NCBI GenBank assembly: GCA_016342755.1
Contig: JAEINS010000001.1
Coordinates: 248,001-312,000, forward strand
Length of the DNA stretch: 64,000 bases
Direction of reading: 5' to 3'
Source of the DNA: Melioribacteraceae bacterium
GTDB lineage: Bacteria; Bacteroidota; Ignavibacteria; Ignavibacteriales; Melioribacteraceae
The first letter of the stretch is position 1. Every line of letters starts with the position of its first letter. The translations under genes were made by a program, and so were the position numbers. Below the pieces are notes generated by a model. The model was not told the DNA's origin and did not search any database. It saw only the letters and a list, made by a program, of their open reading frames with translations. Shown here in pieces: positions 1-7,383 of this stretch.

Positions 1-2
1 CA

Positions 3-650
3 CAAGCATACTATTCTGTTTATACAATATGCCTTGCTTTTTTTAAGGTAGCTGGTTTCACCGAATCAAGCCATACTTCAGTAATATCAAAAGTCGGTAA
101 ACTTATGTATGAAGGAAAATACCCAAACGTAATTAGTTTTTTATCAGATGGGGGAATGAAAAAAATAAGTTTTACAAATATTAATAGAGTTGAACTTCCT
201 TCAACAATTTACTTCGCAAAAACTCCCGAAGTAATAGATACTCATATATGTCAGTTCTTAAAATCTACACGCGAAATGGATTTAGATGATAGAAAAGTTA
301 ATATTAAATGCTACACAGTTAAAGGCAAAAGAAAAGTAAATTTTTCTGAATTGGATTGGGAAAAAGTTTCACATAATCTTGGTTATACTTCAATAATGAG
401 TTTATTATATCGAAAGAGGATTAAATCGAACTACAGAGATATAGAAACTTTTTTATGTGAAGAATTGAATGTTGATGAAGTTTATAAATATCTAATTGCT
501 ATTACATCGTCTATAAATATAGTTCACGAATCATTTATAATGAAAGGATTAGGTGAAACACAATATATTTCACTTTATCAAAAACTAAATGATGAGATAA
601 AAGAAATTATTTTCAAAAGAAGCTCTGCAATAAGTAAAATAATTGCCTAA
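3..650 (+). CDS. Hypothetical protein, 5' end outside the window
   Basis: The frame is open from base 3, so the ATG at 105 is probably internal. The 34 codons before it encode a plausible segment beginning QAYYSVYTICLAFFKVAGF, and no Shine-Dalgarno sequence precedes the 105 ATG. The visible product (215 residues) is lysine- and isoleucine-rich, without membrane segments or a signal peptide in the visible part. The Y-SVY helical pattern is loosely reminiscent of HEPN-type helical proteins, but no catalytic motif is clear. I do not recognise the family. The gene ends 34 bp before the TPR gene, so both may belong to the cassette closed by the attC-like site at 1726. Confidence 0.7.
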   Translation, partial: QAYYSVYTICLAFFKVAGFTESSHTSVISKVGKLMYEGKYPNVISFLSDGGMKKISFTNINRVELPSTIYFAKTPEVIDTHICQFLKSTREMDLDDRKVNIKCYTVKGKRKVNFSELDWEKVSHNLGYTSIMSLLYRKRIKSNYRDIETFLCEELNVDEVYKYLIAITSSINIVHESFIMKGLGETQYISLYQKLNDEIKEIIFKRSSAISKIIA

Positions 651-684
651 TCAATAATCAAGCAACTAAATTAAAGGAGTTATT

Positions 685-1710
685 ATGAGTATTTATGATT
701 TATTTAAAAACAGTAAACCTACTCCTCTTAATTATGCAGATTTAGTAAATGATGGTGTTAGAATGGCTTCCGCTGGAGATATTCACAAAGCCATAAATAA
801 TTATAAAGAAGCTATTAATTTAGACCCTACACGGGAAGAAGCATATGCAAATCTCGCAAATGCTTATGATGACCTTAATGATTATGAAAATGCTATAGCA
901 ATTTATGAAAAGTGCATTGAAATTAATCCTACTAATCCCAATCATTATTTTAACTTGGGAATAATCTATAATAATTTCAGAAATAAAAGTGCGTTAAATA
1001 TTTTTGATTTAGACCAACCTATTGGTCAAGTTTCAGAAAACGAGGAAAATTCAAATGCTTGTTTTTTAATGGCAACATATTTAGGAGACGAAGAAGCTAA
1101 ACGATTTTTAGAAACCAGAGAAATAGTCGTTTCATCTAAAGGGAAAATTGAACGGAAAAAACCAAATCTTTCAACCAAATTAGGTATTATAAAAGACCTC
1201 ATACTTATAGCTCAATATAAAATCGAATGGGGATTCTATCGTTCCGCGAAAAAAATCTTTACTTACGTTCTATCTGTTGACAAATCAAATAAAGATGCAA
1301 TTACTGGAATAAATGCTTGTGAAAATTATGATGAAGATATGGACACTGCTCCAAGTGAAACGAATAATAGTTTTAAAAAATTCGTAGCTGACTTAAATAC
1401 TCTCTCCTTAACTAAAAAATACAGATGTGATGTTTATAAGGAAACTGATCAAAAGTTAATAAATAACGAAAAAGGATTCATAAGAATTCAAAATGATATA
1501 GTGACTTTAGAAACAGATGATGAATCTGGCGATAAGATTTTATTTTATCCAAAAGAAGATAAATTATTTTGTAAATATGTGGTTATGAATGGAAGAATAA
1601 TGGTAGATGAAACTTTTAAAAGCGTTGAATTTCAAATGGTAGAATTTCCCAACACTAAATTAAATATTGAAGTTCAGAATGATGATGGTGATCTGGAAGT
1701 TTATTTTTAA
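685..1710 (+). CDS. TPR-repeat protein
   Basis: Three consecutive tetratricopeptide repeats are visible at about residues 17-98 (spacing near 34, with the usual A-N-A-Y and A-Y-KCIEINP pattern). A further helical pair lies near residues 165-205, and the C-terminal ~120 residues are of unknown fold. There is no signal peptide, so it is probably a cytoplasmic protein-binding scaffold. The start is set by AAAGGAG seven bases before the ATG. The attC-like site begins 16 bp after the stop, the usual position of a recombination site behind a cassette gene. The binding partner is unknown. Confidence 0.8.
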   Translation: MSIYDLFKNSKPTPLNYADLVNDGVRMASAGDIHKAINNYKEAINLDPTREEAYANLANAYDDLNDYENAIAIYEKCIEINPTNPNHYFNLGIIYNNFRNKSALNIFDLDQPIGQVSENEENSNACFLMATYLGDEEAKRFLETREIVVSSKGKIERKKPNLSTKLGIIKDLILIAQYKIEWGFYRSAKKIFTYVLSVDKSNKDAITGINACENYDEDMDTAPSETNNSFKKFVADLNTLSLTKKYRCDVYKETDQKLINNEKGFIRIQNDIVTLETDDESGDKILFYPKEDKLFCKYVVMNGRIMVDETFKSVEFQMVEFPNTKLNIEVQNDDGDLEVYF

Positions 1711-1725
1711 ATTAACTAAAAGGTT

Positions 1726-1914
1726 GCCTAACAAGTGCATCAAGCCGACAGCGTTTTCGCATTCGGCATTTTTAAATTTTTCAAGGTAGTTGCTCCGTTT
1801 TGGGTAACTTGTTCGGCTTTGTTCTACTAAACAAAATTTTTTAAATCATTAATGTTTGTGCTTCTATTCGGTAGCCTTGTAATGGGCTGCGGGTTAAGCA
1901 CAACGCCGTTATAC
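1726..1914 (+). repeat. attC-like cassette recombination site 1
   Basis: The left box GCCTAAC (1726-1732) fits RYYYAAC and is followed by a stretch ending TCAAGCCGAC, much like the start of the aadA1-type attC. The right box is GTTATAC (1908-1914), preceded by GGGTTAAGCACAACGCC. The segments inside the boxes pair imperfectly (GTGCATCAAGCCGACAGC with GGGCTGCGGGTTAAGCAC), giving the long imperfect hairpin expected of attC. At 189 bp it is longer than the 57-141 bp usually quoted for attC sites. It shares GCAACGCC/GTTATAC-type ends with the two other sites in the window. Confidence 0.65.
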
Positions 1915-1936
1915 ATCTTAAACATTCGGAGAAAAT

Positions 1937-2185
1937 ATGTCAAAAACAAAAGTGTTCTGGCTCGTATTCATCATTACAACAATTATTTCATTTATTATAG
2001 GTAGTTCTATGGTTAGAGAATCTTTTTTAAGTGCTGTTGGTCGTGACTTATCTTATAGCCAGTCTAAATCTTTATGGGATGGCAATTCTGGTGGCATTCA
2101 ATTTTTAATATTTGGTGGTTCTATTGTTATTGGTCTTATTTTAGGTGGAATTACCTCAGCTTTAAAATCAAAATCACAAAATTAA
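1937..2185 (+). CDS. Small two-TM membrane protein (cassette gene)
   Basis: 82 residues. A hydrophobic segment at about residues 7-25 and a second at about 55-74 are separated by a polar loop (SYSQSKSLWDGNSGG), and the end is basic (KSKSQN). There is a clear GGAG eight bases before the ATG. It is the first gene after attC-like site 1 and is followed 36 bp later by a lipoprotein gene with no recombination site between, so these genes travel together in one multi-gene cassette. No family is recognised. Confidence 0.65.
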   Translation: MSKTKVFWLVFIITTIISFIIGSSMVRESFLSAVGRDLSYSQSKSLWDGNSGGIQFLIFGGSIVIGLILGGITSALKSKSQN

Positions 2186-2221
2186 TAACCATTTTATCAA
2201 AAAATAATCTATGGAGTTTTA

Positions 2222-3145
2222 ATGTCCCGCATCTATCCTTTACTCATATTGATATTTTTATCCTACTCTTGTAAAGAAGTAAAATTACCTCCAATCCAAG
2301 AAAGTAAAAAAGATATCGAAATTATAAACGCTACTGTTACGAGTGGCGAAATAAGTAATAAAAATACAAATATTTCACTATTTGCTAGTCCGAACGAATC
2401 AAATCCAGTTACTGTAAGAATAACTTACAAAGAAAATGGGAGAGAAAAATCAAAAAATGTCATTTTCAATATTAAAAGAACCTCGGCAAACTCAGATAAC
2501 TTCTTAATTTTCCCAGTTTCGGATTACCTTTATGATATGGATTTAAATAAAACTCATATTACGAAAATTCAGAGTTTAATCGCAAACTCAATGAACAATA
2601 AAATGAAGAAGAAGGTAAAGAATAGAATAACAAATGATATTTTCAACGCAATTATGACCAGTGATTTTTTAGCAAAAGGCAAAAAGCCTGATTATGACAT
2701 TGATCTAAATAGTATTGATGTTATTGAGGACAAAGAGGAAAAAGTTTCAATGGATATTGTTTTTCAGCATAATGTAATGGAATACAACACACAAATTGAT
2801 TTTTTAAAGAGCAATACCAGTTTGAAGGTTCTGGACATAAATGTAATATCTACAATACTAAAGCCAGTTGGAAAATGGTATGATTTTTCTGGAGAATTCG
2901 AAAGAACCTTTGAAATTAGTGACGATGGGAATTTCTCCATAATGGAAAAAAATAGCACTAATAGTGAAAATATCAACTTGGTTGGCACTTGGAAATATTC
3001 CCCAAAACTCAACACTTTAGTTTTTCACTTTGAACAATTAAATAAAGAATTCGAGGCTACTATTGAAACAAAGACACCACAAAAAGACAAAGAGGATAGG
3101 TTTTACTTCTTTAATCTACAAGGTATGACTTTCATCAATATTTAA
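2222..3145 (+). CDS. Putative lipoprotein (cassette gene)
   Basis: 307 residues. The N-terminus MSRIYPLLILIFLSYSCKEV is a lipoprotein signal with the modified cysteine at residue 17 (lipobox LSYSC). The mature part is lysine/asparagine-rich. The last ~90 residues (from about KPVGKWYDF) resemble a small beta-rich domain with repeated W-x-Y/F-type strands. TATGGAG precedes the ATG by six bases. Its stop overlaps an ATG of the next frame (TAATG), suggesting coupled translation. Family and substrate are not recognised. Confidence 0.7.
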   Translation: MSRIYPLLILIFLSYSCKEVKLPPIQESKKDIEIINATVTSGEISNKNTNISLFASPNESNPVTVRITYKENGREKSKNVIFNIKRTSANSDNFLIFPVSDYLYDMDLNKTHITKIQSLIANSMNNKMKKKVKNRITNDIFNAIMTSDFLAKGKKPDYDIDLNSIDVIEDKEEKVSMDIVFQHNVMEYNTQIDFLKSNTSLKVLDINVISTILKPVGKWYDFSGEFERTFEISDDGNFSIMEKNSTNSENINLVGTWKYSPKLNTLVFHFEQLNKEFEATIETKTPQKDKEDRFYFFNLQGMTFINI

Positions 3146-3159
3146 TGTTATGGAGTGCT

Positions 3160-3744
3160 ATGAAGACCATTCTAGTGAATCTAACCGGGAATAGGGATAA
3201 TTTCGAGAATAATTTTTGTGCCAATATTATAAATAATTGTAAAGTAAATATTGATTTATGTGAATTAATGGGTTTAAGTTTGTTTGAATCAGCGAATTTA
3301 ATAAACAACTATGATTTTGTATTAGTTGTGGCACACGCTAGCAATAATAAACTTGACAATTGTATTATTGATACGGGTTTGAACCTAAATCAAAGCATTC
3401 CTGTAAGTATATTAAATATGCTAAACTCCCCTTCAGTATTATCTCAAATTCTGGGTAAGAATACAAAAAAATACATTCTTTTTTATTGTGCTTGTAGCGC
3501 TTTATCTGCTGAACTTATTACATCTGCAACTGATGACCCAAATTGCATTGGTATTATTTCAAGCAAAGATGAAGTATCCGCATCAGAGTTTGCTCATATT
3601 TCAAAAATAATTGAAGAAATTCATAATAAATTTATAGATAATGTTATTTCAACCAAAGCAATCATTGATATTTTGAATACTGTAAATATGCCGAATTTAT
3701 TTTATTGTGAAAACACTATAAATGTTGAGGAAACCGATGTATAA
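3160..3744 (+). CDS. Hypothetical protein with possible caspase-like fold
   Basis: 194 residues from the ATG at 3160, preferred because TGGAG lies six bases upstream. An in-frame ATG at 3145 overlapping the previous stop would add five residues. Two conserved-looking strand ends stand out: FVLVVAHASNNK with His59 and YILFYCACSALSAE with Cys110 and Cys112. Hydrophobic strand-His and strand-Cys about 50 residues apart is the arrangement of the His/Cys dyad in CHAT and other caspase-fold proteases. This is pattern recognition only; the rest is not recognisable. The stop codon overlaps the left box of an attC site (GTATAAC, 3739-3745) that the insertion sequence has split. Confidence 0.6.
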   Translation: MKTILVNLTGNRDNFENNFCANIINNCKVNIDLCELMGLSLFESANLINNYDFVLVVAHASNNKLDNCIIDTGLNLNQSIPVSILNMLNSPSVLSQILGKNTKKYILFYCACSALSAELITSATDDPNCIGIISSKDEVSASEFAHISKIIEEIHNKFIDNVISTKAIIDILNTVNMPNLFYCENTINVEETDV

Positions 3745-3798
3745 CCAGTTATTCCGGTTAAAGTCAACAAGGATCAGATAATCAAGATTTTATAGAAA

Positions 3799-3816
3799 GA
3801 GGCATAGTGATGCCTC
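3799..3816 (-). terminator. Hairpin downstream of the IS110 transposase
   Basis: A seven-base perfect stem, GAGGCAT/ATGCCTC with an AGTG loop, lies inside the element about 90 bp beyond the transposase stop. On the minus strand it is followed by TTTC rather than a long T-run, so termination is plausible but not certain. It could also be a structural element of the IS end. Confidence 0.35.
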
Positions 3817-3902
3817 ATATGACAAAAAAGTTCTTTGACATATTGATAATAATTCAAGATTTAGTTTTGGAGAGAGGTTAAGAATGATCTCGAAAAAATC
3901 CG

Positions 3903-5247
3903 TTAGTTACCGGATTCTGCTTTTTGCAGTTTAACAAAGTGAGACTTTTTTTCCTCTTTCCTTTTATTTCCTTGCCTTCTTGAAACCGGTGCATTAGAAT
4001 CATAAGATTGATAACGCCTCGATTTACTAATCGTAATTTTCTTTGATTTAGATTCGCATTTACGTTGATTTGCTTTATCAATCTCCGGATTAAAGTTTTG
4101 TTTGTTTTTTAACATTCCAAAAACAATTCTGAGTATTTTATGCATAACACAACCAAGTGCTGCCATTTTGGACATCCCACGTTTAACATGTTTCTCGTAG
4201 ACTTCTTTTATTAAAGGATTGCAGTTGATGGCTGTTCTGGCAACATTAAAAAGTATAAGCCTTGGTTCACGTCTGCCTTTTTTGCTCATTCTCACTGCTG
4301 CATGGCCATCACCACTGCTTTTAAGTGTTGGGTGAAGGCCAAAAAATGAAGCAAGCTTTTTAGCCGAAGAAAATCTCTCAATGGTTCCGATTTCAAGAAT
4401 TAGTCCAACGGCAGAATAAGTTGCTATTCCATTGAAGCTTTCAAGTATTTTTACTTCTGGAAGATTGCATCCATCAGACATTAGCTTTTCATGGTGGTTA
4501 ATGGTTTTATCAAGTTGAAGTATCTGATCAACAGTAGCTTTAATTATGGTTTCTGTAATCTCATCATTGGATGATGAAATAGATAGTTTTGCTTTAGCTA
4601 TAAGACCTTCAGCTTTTTCACGGCTTACATATGGAATTTTAACAAGCGAAGAGACGTTAGCACGGGAAAGGCGTTTGGCAGTTGGATACTTTCTAAGAAC
4701 AGATAATAACCAATTGGGAGTTGAGTGTTTGCAATAAGTGAGTACTTCAGTATTTGATGTATAAACAATAGCTTCGAGTTGGTTAAGAAGCTGCACTCTT
4801 TGTTTAACCAGTAATTTTACAAAACTCCATTGTTTGCGTAATGATGAATAATAACTGTTAGTACTCGGCTGAATTTTGTTTTGGTGATTAATTAAATATT
4901 CTGAGATGTTCTTAGCGCTTATTTGGTCTGTAATAGCCCTATTCATAACGGCTTTTTTAATTGTGGCTGACACCATGTGGAATGAGTCTGAGAACTTGGA
5001 TATTCAGTATTTCACCAAGTGTATTAAACCAATTGTTTTCATAACCTCCGGTTGACTCAACAGCAGAGAGGATAATAGAACTGGGATGTTCTTTATGAAA
5101 GTCGACAAGAATTGAGTATAACTTATTATGACCTTTGAAAGTATCGTCGAGCTGGAAATTATTCTCAATAATATTTTTTGAAGAATCGAGAATTACAAAA
5201 TCGGCATAGCCTTTTGAAACATCACAGCCTAAGAAATATTTTTTCAT
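3903..5247 (-). pseudogene. IS110-family transposase, frameshifted
   Basis: The 5' frame (5247 to 4957, 96 aa) carries the RuvC-like start GCDVSKGYADF with the first Asp and AVESTGGYE with the Glu. It then runs out at IPHGVSHN-stop. The 3' frame (from about 4976 to 3903) continues with VSATIKKAVMNRAITDQIS and the Transposase_20 part (FFGLHPTLKSSGDG, supplying the Ser nucleophile region). The overlap at PHGVS/MVSAT shows that one protein was broken by a net +1 shift near 4965-4972. The usual TD-x-x-D pair reads TDQIS, so the last acidic residue is Ser. Both features suggest an inactive enzyme, unless the shift is a sequencing error. Confidence 0.8.
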
Positions 5248-5462
5248 AAGTATCTCCTACATTATGTTATGGAGAAATATCGGGTATCATCATACTTGTG
5301 GATATACGGTTTCAAAAGAACCAGGTTATTCCACGACTTTAGCCCGAAGGGAAGGAAGAAACTGGTTAACAGGTTCAAATGACCTAGCCGCTCACCCTTC
5401 TCTTCCCAACAGTATCCAATTATTATCAATAAGTCTATTTTTTTGATCAGTTTAAACATACA
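5248..5462 (-). ncRNA. Candidate bridge RNA region of the IS110 element
   Basis: IS110-group elements encode a bridge RNA in the flank before the transposase. In transposase orientation this flank has, in order: ATTGG (5416-5420), matching the left target half GATTGG; TAACCAG (5362-5368), matching the complement of the right target half across the CT core; and GGAATAACCT (5323-5332), nearly identical to the element's own end GGAATAACT. The second motif sits in the loop of a stem formed by 5349-5358 and 5397-5407. This follows the target-loop then donor-loop order of known bridge RNAs. It is an inference from short matches. Confidence 0.35.
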
Positions 5463-5642
5463 AGCCAATCAAGGCGGACGCCGCTTTTCAGCGCGGCATT
5501 GTTCTAATTCTATTGTTTGGTTGCAAAACCAAATTGCTCTTTGAAGTATGTAGTATTAAAAAACATTTTTATAAATAAAAAGTTGTTGGTATTGTTTGGC
5601 GTTCTTGTTCTGGGGCGCCGCTTATCGGCAACGCCGTTATAC
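5463..5642 (+). repeat. attC-like site 2 (right part; left box at 3739-3745)
   Basis: The site begins with AGCCAATCAAGGCGGACGCC and ends with GGGGCGCCGCTTATCGGCAACGCC plus the box GTTATAC (5636-5642). The two arms pair as GCC-AAT-AAG-GCGG-CGCC with an extra base, the attC-like imperfect stem. Its left box GTATAAC is now 1.7 kb away at 3739-3745, overlapping the stop of the caspase-like gene, because the IS110 element sits between them. Joining the two halves gives a site of about 190 bp, like sites 1 and 3. Confidence 0.65.
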
Positions 5643-5683
5643 CGGATTCATATAATATAAGAGGAGTGTTTTTGTTCTTTGAA

Positions 5684-6064
5684 TTATTGAAGAGAAAGAG
5701 AAACTTTTAGAGCTTTATCAACTTCAAGCATTTTGCTTTTATCCAGAGTCCCAAATTTTGTTATTAGTCTTTGGTCTTTGTCAACGGTTCTTATTTGACC
5801 ACAATCAACATAGCTGTCTTCAGATAATCCACCTTCACCTTTTTTAAGAAATATCATTATTGGCAGCGGTTTTGTAATTTCTTTTACACTTGAGATTGGA
5901 GCAATAATTGTAACTGGGCTGAATTTATTTCCTATATCATTTTGGATTATAACAGATGGTCTGGCTTTGCCAATTTCTTTGCCAATTATCGGATCAAGAT
6001 TTACTAGATAAACATCGCCACGCAGAAGTGGGAAAATTATTCCGGTTTTATTCTTTATCTGCAT
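5684..6064 (-). CDS. PemK/MazF-family toxin
   Basis: 126 residues. LLRGDVYLVNLDPIIGKEIGKARPSVIIQND is the PemK/MazF N-terminal signature (the RGDVY strand, then the G-K-A/x-RP-x-V/I-I/VIQND loop). SPVTIIAPISSV and VDCGQIRTVDKDQRL complete the beta-barrel core. This family is a sequence-specific endoribonuclease toxin. It overlaps the antitoxin stop by 17 bp, with GAGGAG inside the antitoxin gene, so translation is coupled. It is encoded against the direction of the array within a cassette bounded by attC-like sites 2 and 3. Toxin-antitoxin cassettes are thought to stabilise such arrays. Confidence 0.85.
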   Translation of the reverse strand: MQIKNKTGIIFPLLRGDVYLVNLDPIIGKEIGKARPSVIIQNDIGNKFSPVTIIAPISSVKEITKPLPIMIFLKKGEGGLSEDSYVDCGQIRTVDKDQRLITKFGTLDKSKMLEVDKALKVSLSLQ

Positions 6065-6302
6065 ATTTCCACTCCTCTTGAGATTTTAGATAATATTCAT
6101 AGTTTGCTTTGTAGCCAGCTTCGAGCTCATTTTCAATTTTCTCTTTCTCAATTTGGTCAATATAATTTTGTAAAGCGTTTCGTGCGATCTCACTGATTGT
6201 CAATTTTGTTTGCTTTGAAATTTTATTGACTTTATCAGATAATTCCGAGTTCACAAAGAAACTGAGTCTTTCTTTTTTATTTGTTGATTGTATAGAAGGC
6301 AT
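6048..6302 (-). CDS. Ribbon-helix-helix-type antitoxin
   Basis: 84 residues from the ATG at 6302, preceded by AAAGGAG. A longer open frame to 6410 exists, but its first 36 codons run into the recombination site and lack an SD sequence. The N-terminal KKERLSFFVNSELSDKVNKI strand and helices (about residues 9-50) look like a MetJ/Arc-type ribbon-helix-helix DNA-binding domain. The acidic C-terminal tail (about residues 52-84, EWKYADKE at the end) would bind the toxin. Directly upstream of the MazF-type toxin and probably autoregulating the pair. Confidence 0.75.
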   Translation of the reverse strand: MPSIQSTNKKERLSFFVNSELSDKVNKISKQTKLTISEIARNALQNYIDQIEKEKIENELEAGYKANYEYYLKSQEEWKYADKE

Positions 6303-6397
6303 AAAAACTCCTTTTTGCAATAATGTTGTCGTAAATATGTGCATAAATATGGGTATAATCAAGTGTATAATTAGGTGCGTATTAATGTGATGTTCCG

Positions 6398-6622
6398 GTA
6401 TAACAAGCAAATCAACACGGACGCCGTAATGTAAGCTGCATTTATCTGTTCTTAAGTTTAGTTAAGTAAACAACATTGCTGTTCGGCAGTTGTGAAATAA
6501 ACTAAATTGTTGCAGCCGGTGCGTACGATGAAAGTTACGCACCGGCTGCTAAATTACTGGCATTGTGCTTTTAATCGGCATTCCAGTGTTGGGGCATCGG
6601 GTTATTTGCAACGTCGTTATAC
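6398..6622 (+). repeat. attC-like cassette recombination site 3
   Basis: The left box GTATAAC (6398-6404) is followed by AAGCAAATCAACACGGACGCC. The right part ends CATCGGGTTATTTGCAACGTC plus the box GTTATAC (6616-6622). The arms GCAAATCAA-CGGACGCC and GGCATCGGGTTATTTGC are near-complementary. The 225-bp site also contains a strong internal stem, GCAGCCGGTGCGTA with TTACGCACCGGCTGC, near 6514-6553. It is the largest of the three sites. Confidence 0.65.
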
Positions 6623-6726
6623 CTATTAAAAAACATGTGTAAATATGATGTATTATAAATCTCTATCAATTGGAAAATTCTTCTTATATTTTATGATATC
6701 TTAAAGTAATTGATGAGGATCTCGAA

Positions 6727-6999
6727 ATGAACAAATTCCAAAATGTTGGAATAGCCTGGTTTTACGAAGATGACTGGGAAGAGTGGAAGAATATCTCTGA
6801 GGATCAGATTGAAGAAACATATGAGAATTGGTTGATCTCTGCAAAAATAACAGAATCAAATTTGGAGAAAGAATATGAACATGTTGAAGAAGTATTTATA
6901 GTACCAAGTGAATTTAAACGCTGGTGCAAAAAACATATTAAAAAAATAAATTCTTCTTCACGGTCAGAATATGTCACTTGGTTATTGCTAAATAAATAA
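6727..6999 (+). CDS. Hypothetical 90-aa protein (last cassette gene)
   Basis: An acidic, tryptophan-rich N-terminal half (WFYEDDWEEWKNISED) and a basic C-terminal half (EFKRWCKKHIKKINSS). No signal peptide or membrane segment. GAGG lies about eight bases before the ATG. It sits alone between attC-like site 3 and the lone GTATAAC box at 7005-7011, exactly as a single-gene cassette would. The small size, high helix content and isolation could suit an immunity or anti-phage accessory protein, but nothing in the sequence establishes that. Family not recognised. Confidence 0.65.
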   Translation: MNKFQNVGIAWFYEDDWEEWKNISEDQIEETYENWLISAKITESNLEKEYEHVEEVFIVPSEFKRWCKKHIKKINSSSRSEYVTWLLLNK

Positions 7000-7235
7000 A
7001 ATAGGTATAACCCCTTTAATAAGTAGCTATTCAAGGGATAAAAAATCCCTACGCAATAAATAGAGTTTTTATGCATGATAAGTTTTTTGAAAAAATGATT
7101 ATGTTACTTCTCAAATTATATCGTTAGATTCTAAAGGCGAACCAAACCCCTTTACGGGCTTACTGTTAATTTATTACAGTTGTCATAACTGACTATCCCA
7201 GATATTAAATAGGTCCCGACAAGTCGGGATAACGT

Positions 7236-7265
7236 CCCAAGGCTGTCACGGTCGCACCATGACAG
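7236..7265 (+). repeat. Dispersed repeat, copy A
   Basis: Begins CCCAAGGCTGTCACGGTCGC and carries a six-base stem CTGTCA (7243-7248) / TGACAG (7260-7265). Related copies lie at 7584 and 48452. All three are intergenic. Confidence 0.55.
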
Positions 7266-7383
7266 GTAACTAAAGAACTAAAGCTTATTTTCAGCCTAAA
7301 AATCAAGAAAAATTTGTAGGTTGGTTTTAAATTTAGCAGAGCAATTTGCAAATACAAATTGGGTATCAAAAAAATGAGGTCGA

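Larger units (their letters stand above)
3747..5464 (-). mobile_element. IS110-family insertion sequence inserted in an attC site
   Basis: A DEDD/Transposase_20-type transposase with about 155 bp of 3' and 215 bp of 5' non-coding flank. The left half of an attC-like site (GTATAACC, 3739-3746) and its right half (CCAATCAAGGCGGACGCC, from 5465) flank the element. The boundaries were placed by assuming a CT core (AG on this strand) at 3747-3748 and 5463-5464, as in IS621. No long terminal inverted repeats are evident, as expected for IS110. Members of the IS1111/IS110 group are known to target attC sites. Confidence 0.75.
1..7011 (+). mobile_element. Integron-like gene cassette array (partial)
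   Basis: Unrelated small genes are separated by three related attC-like sites whose outer boxes read RYYYAAC-like at the left (GCCTAAC, GTATAAC) and GTTATAC at the right. In classical integrons this order places the integrase and attI to the left, outside the window. The last cassette is followed by a lone GTATAAC box at 7005-7011, after which no full site can be seen. A toxin-antitoxin pair and short orphan genes are typical sedentary-integron cargo. No integrase gene is present here, so the assignment rests on the sites and the gene content. Confidence 0.6.

Noticed and set aside
5264-5446. 60-codon plus-strand frame in the IS110 flank
   Set aside because: It coincides with the structured non-coding flank of the element and has no SD or recognisable product.
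6303-6410. 36-residue N-terminal extension of the antitoxin
   Set aside because: It extends into the recombination site, while AAAGGAG directly precedes the ATG at 6302.
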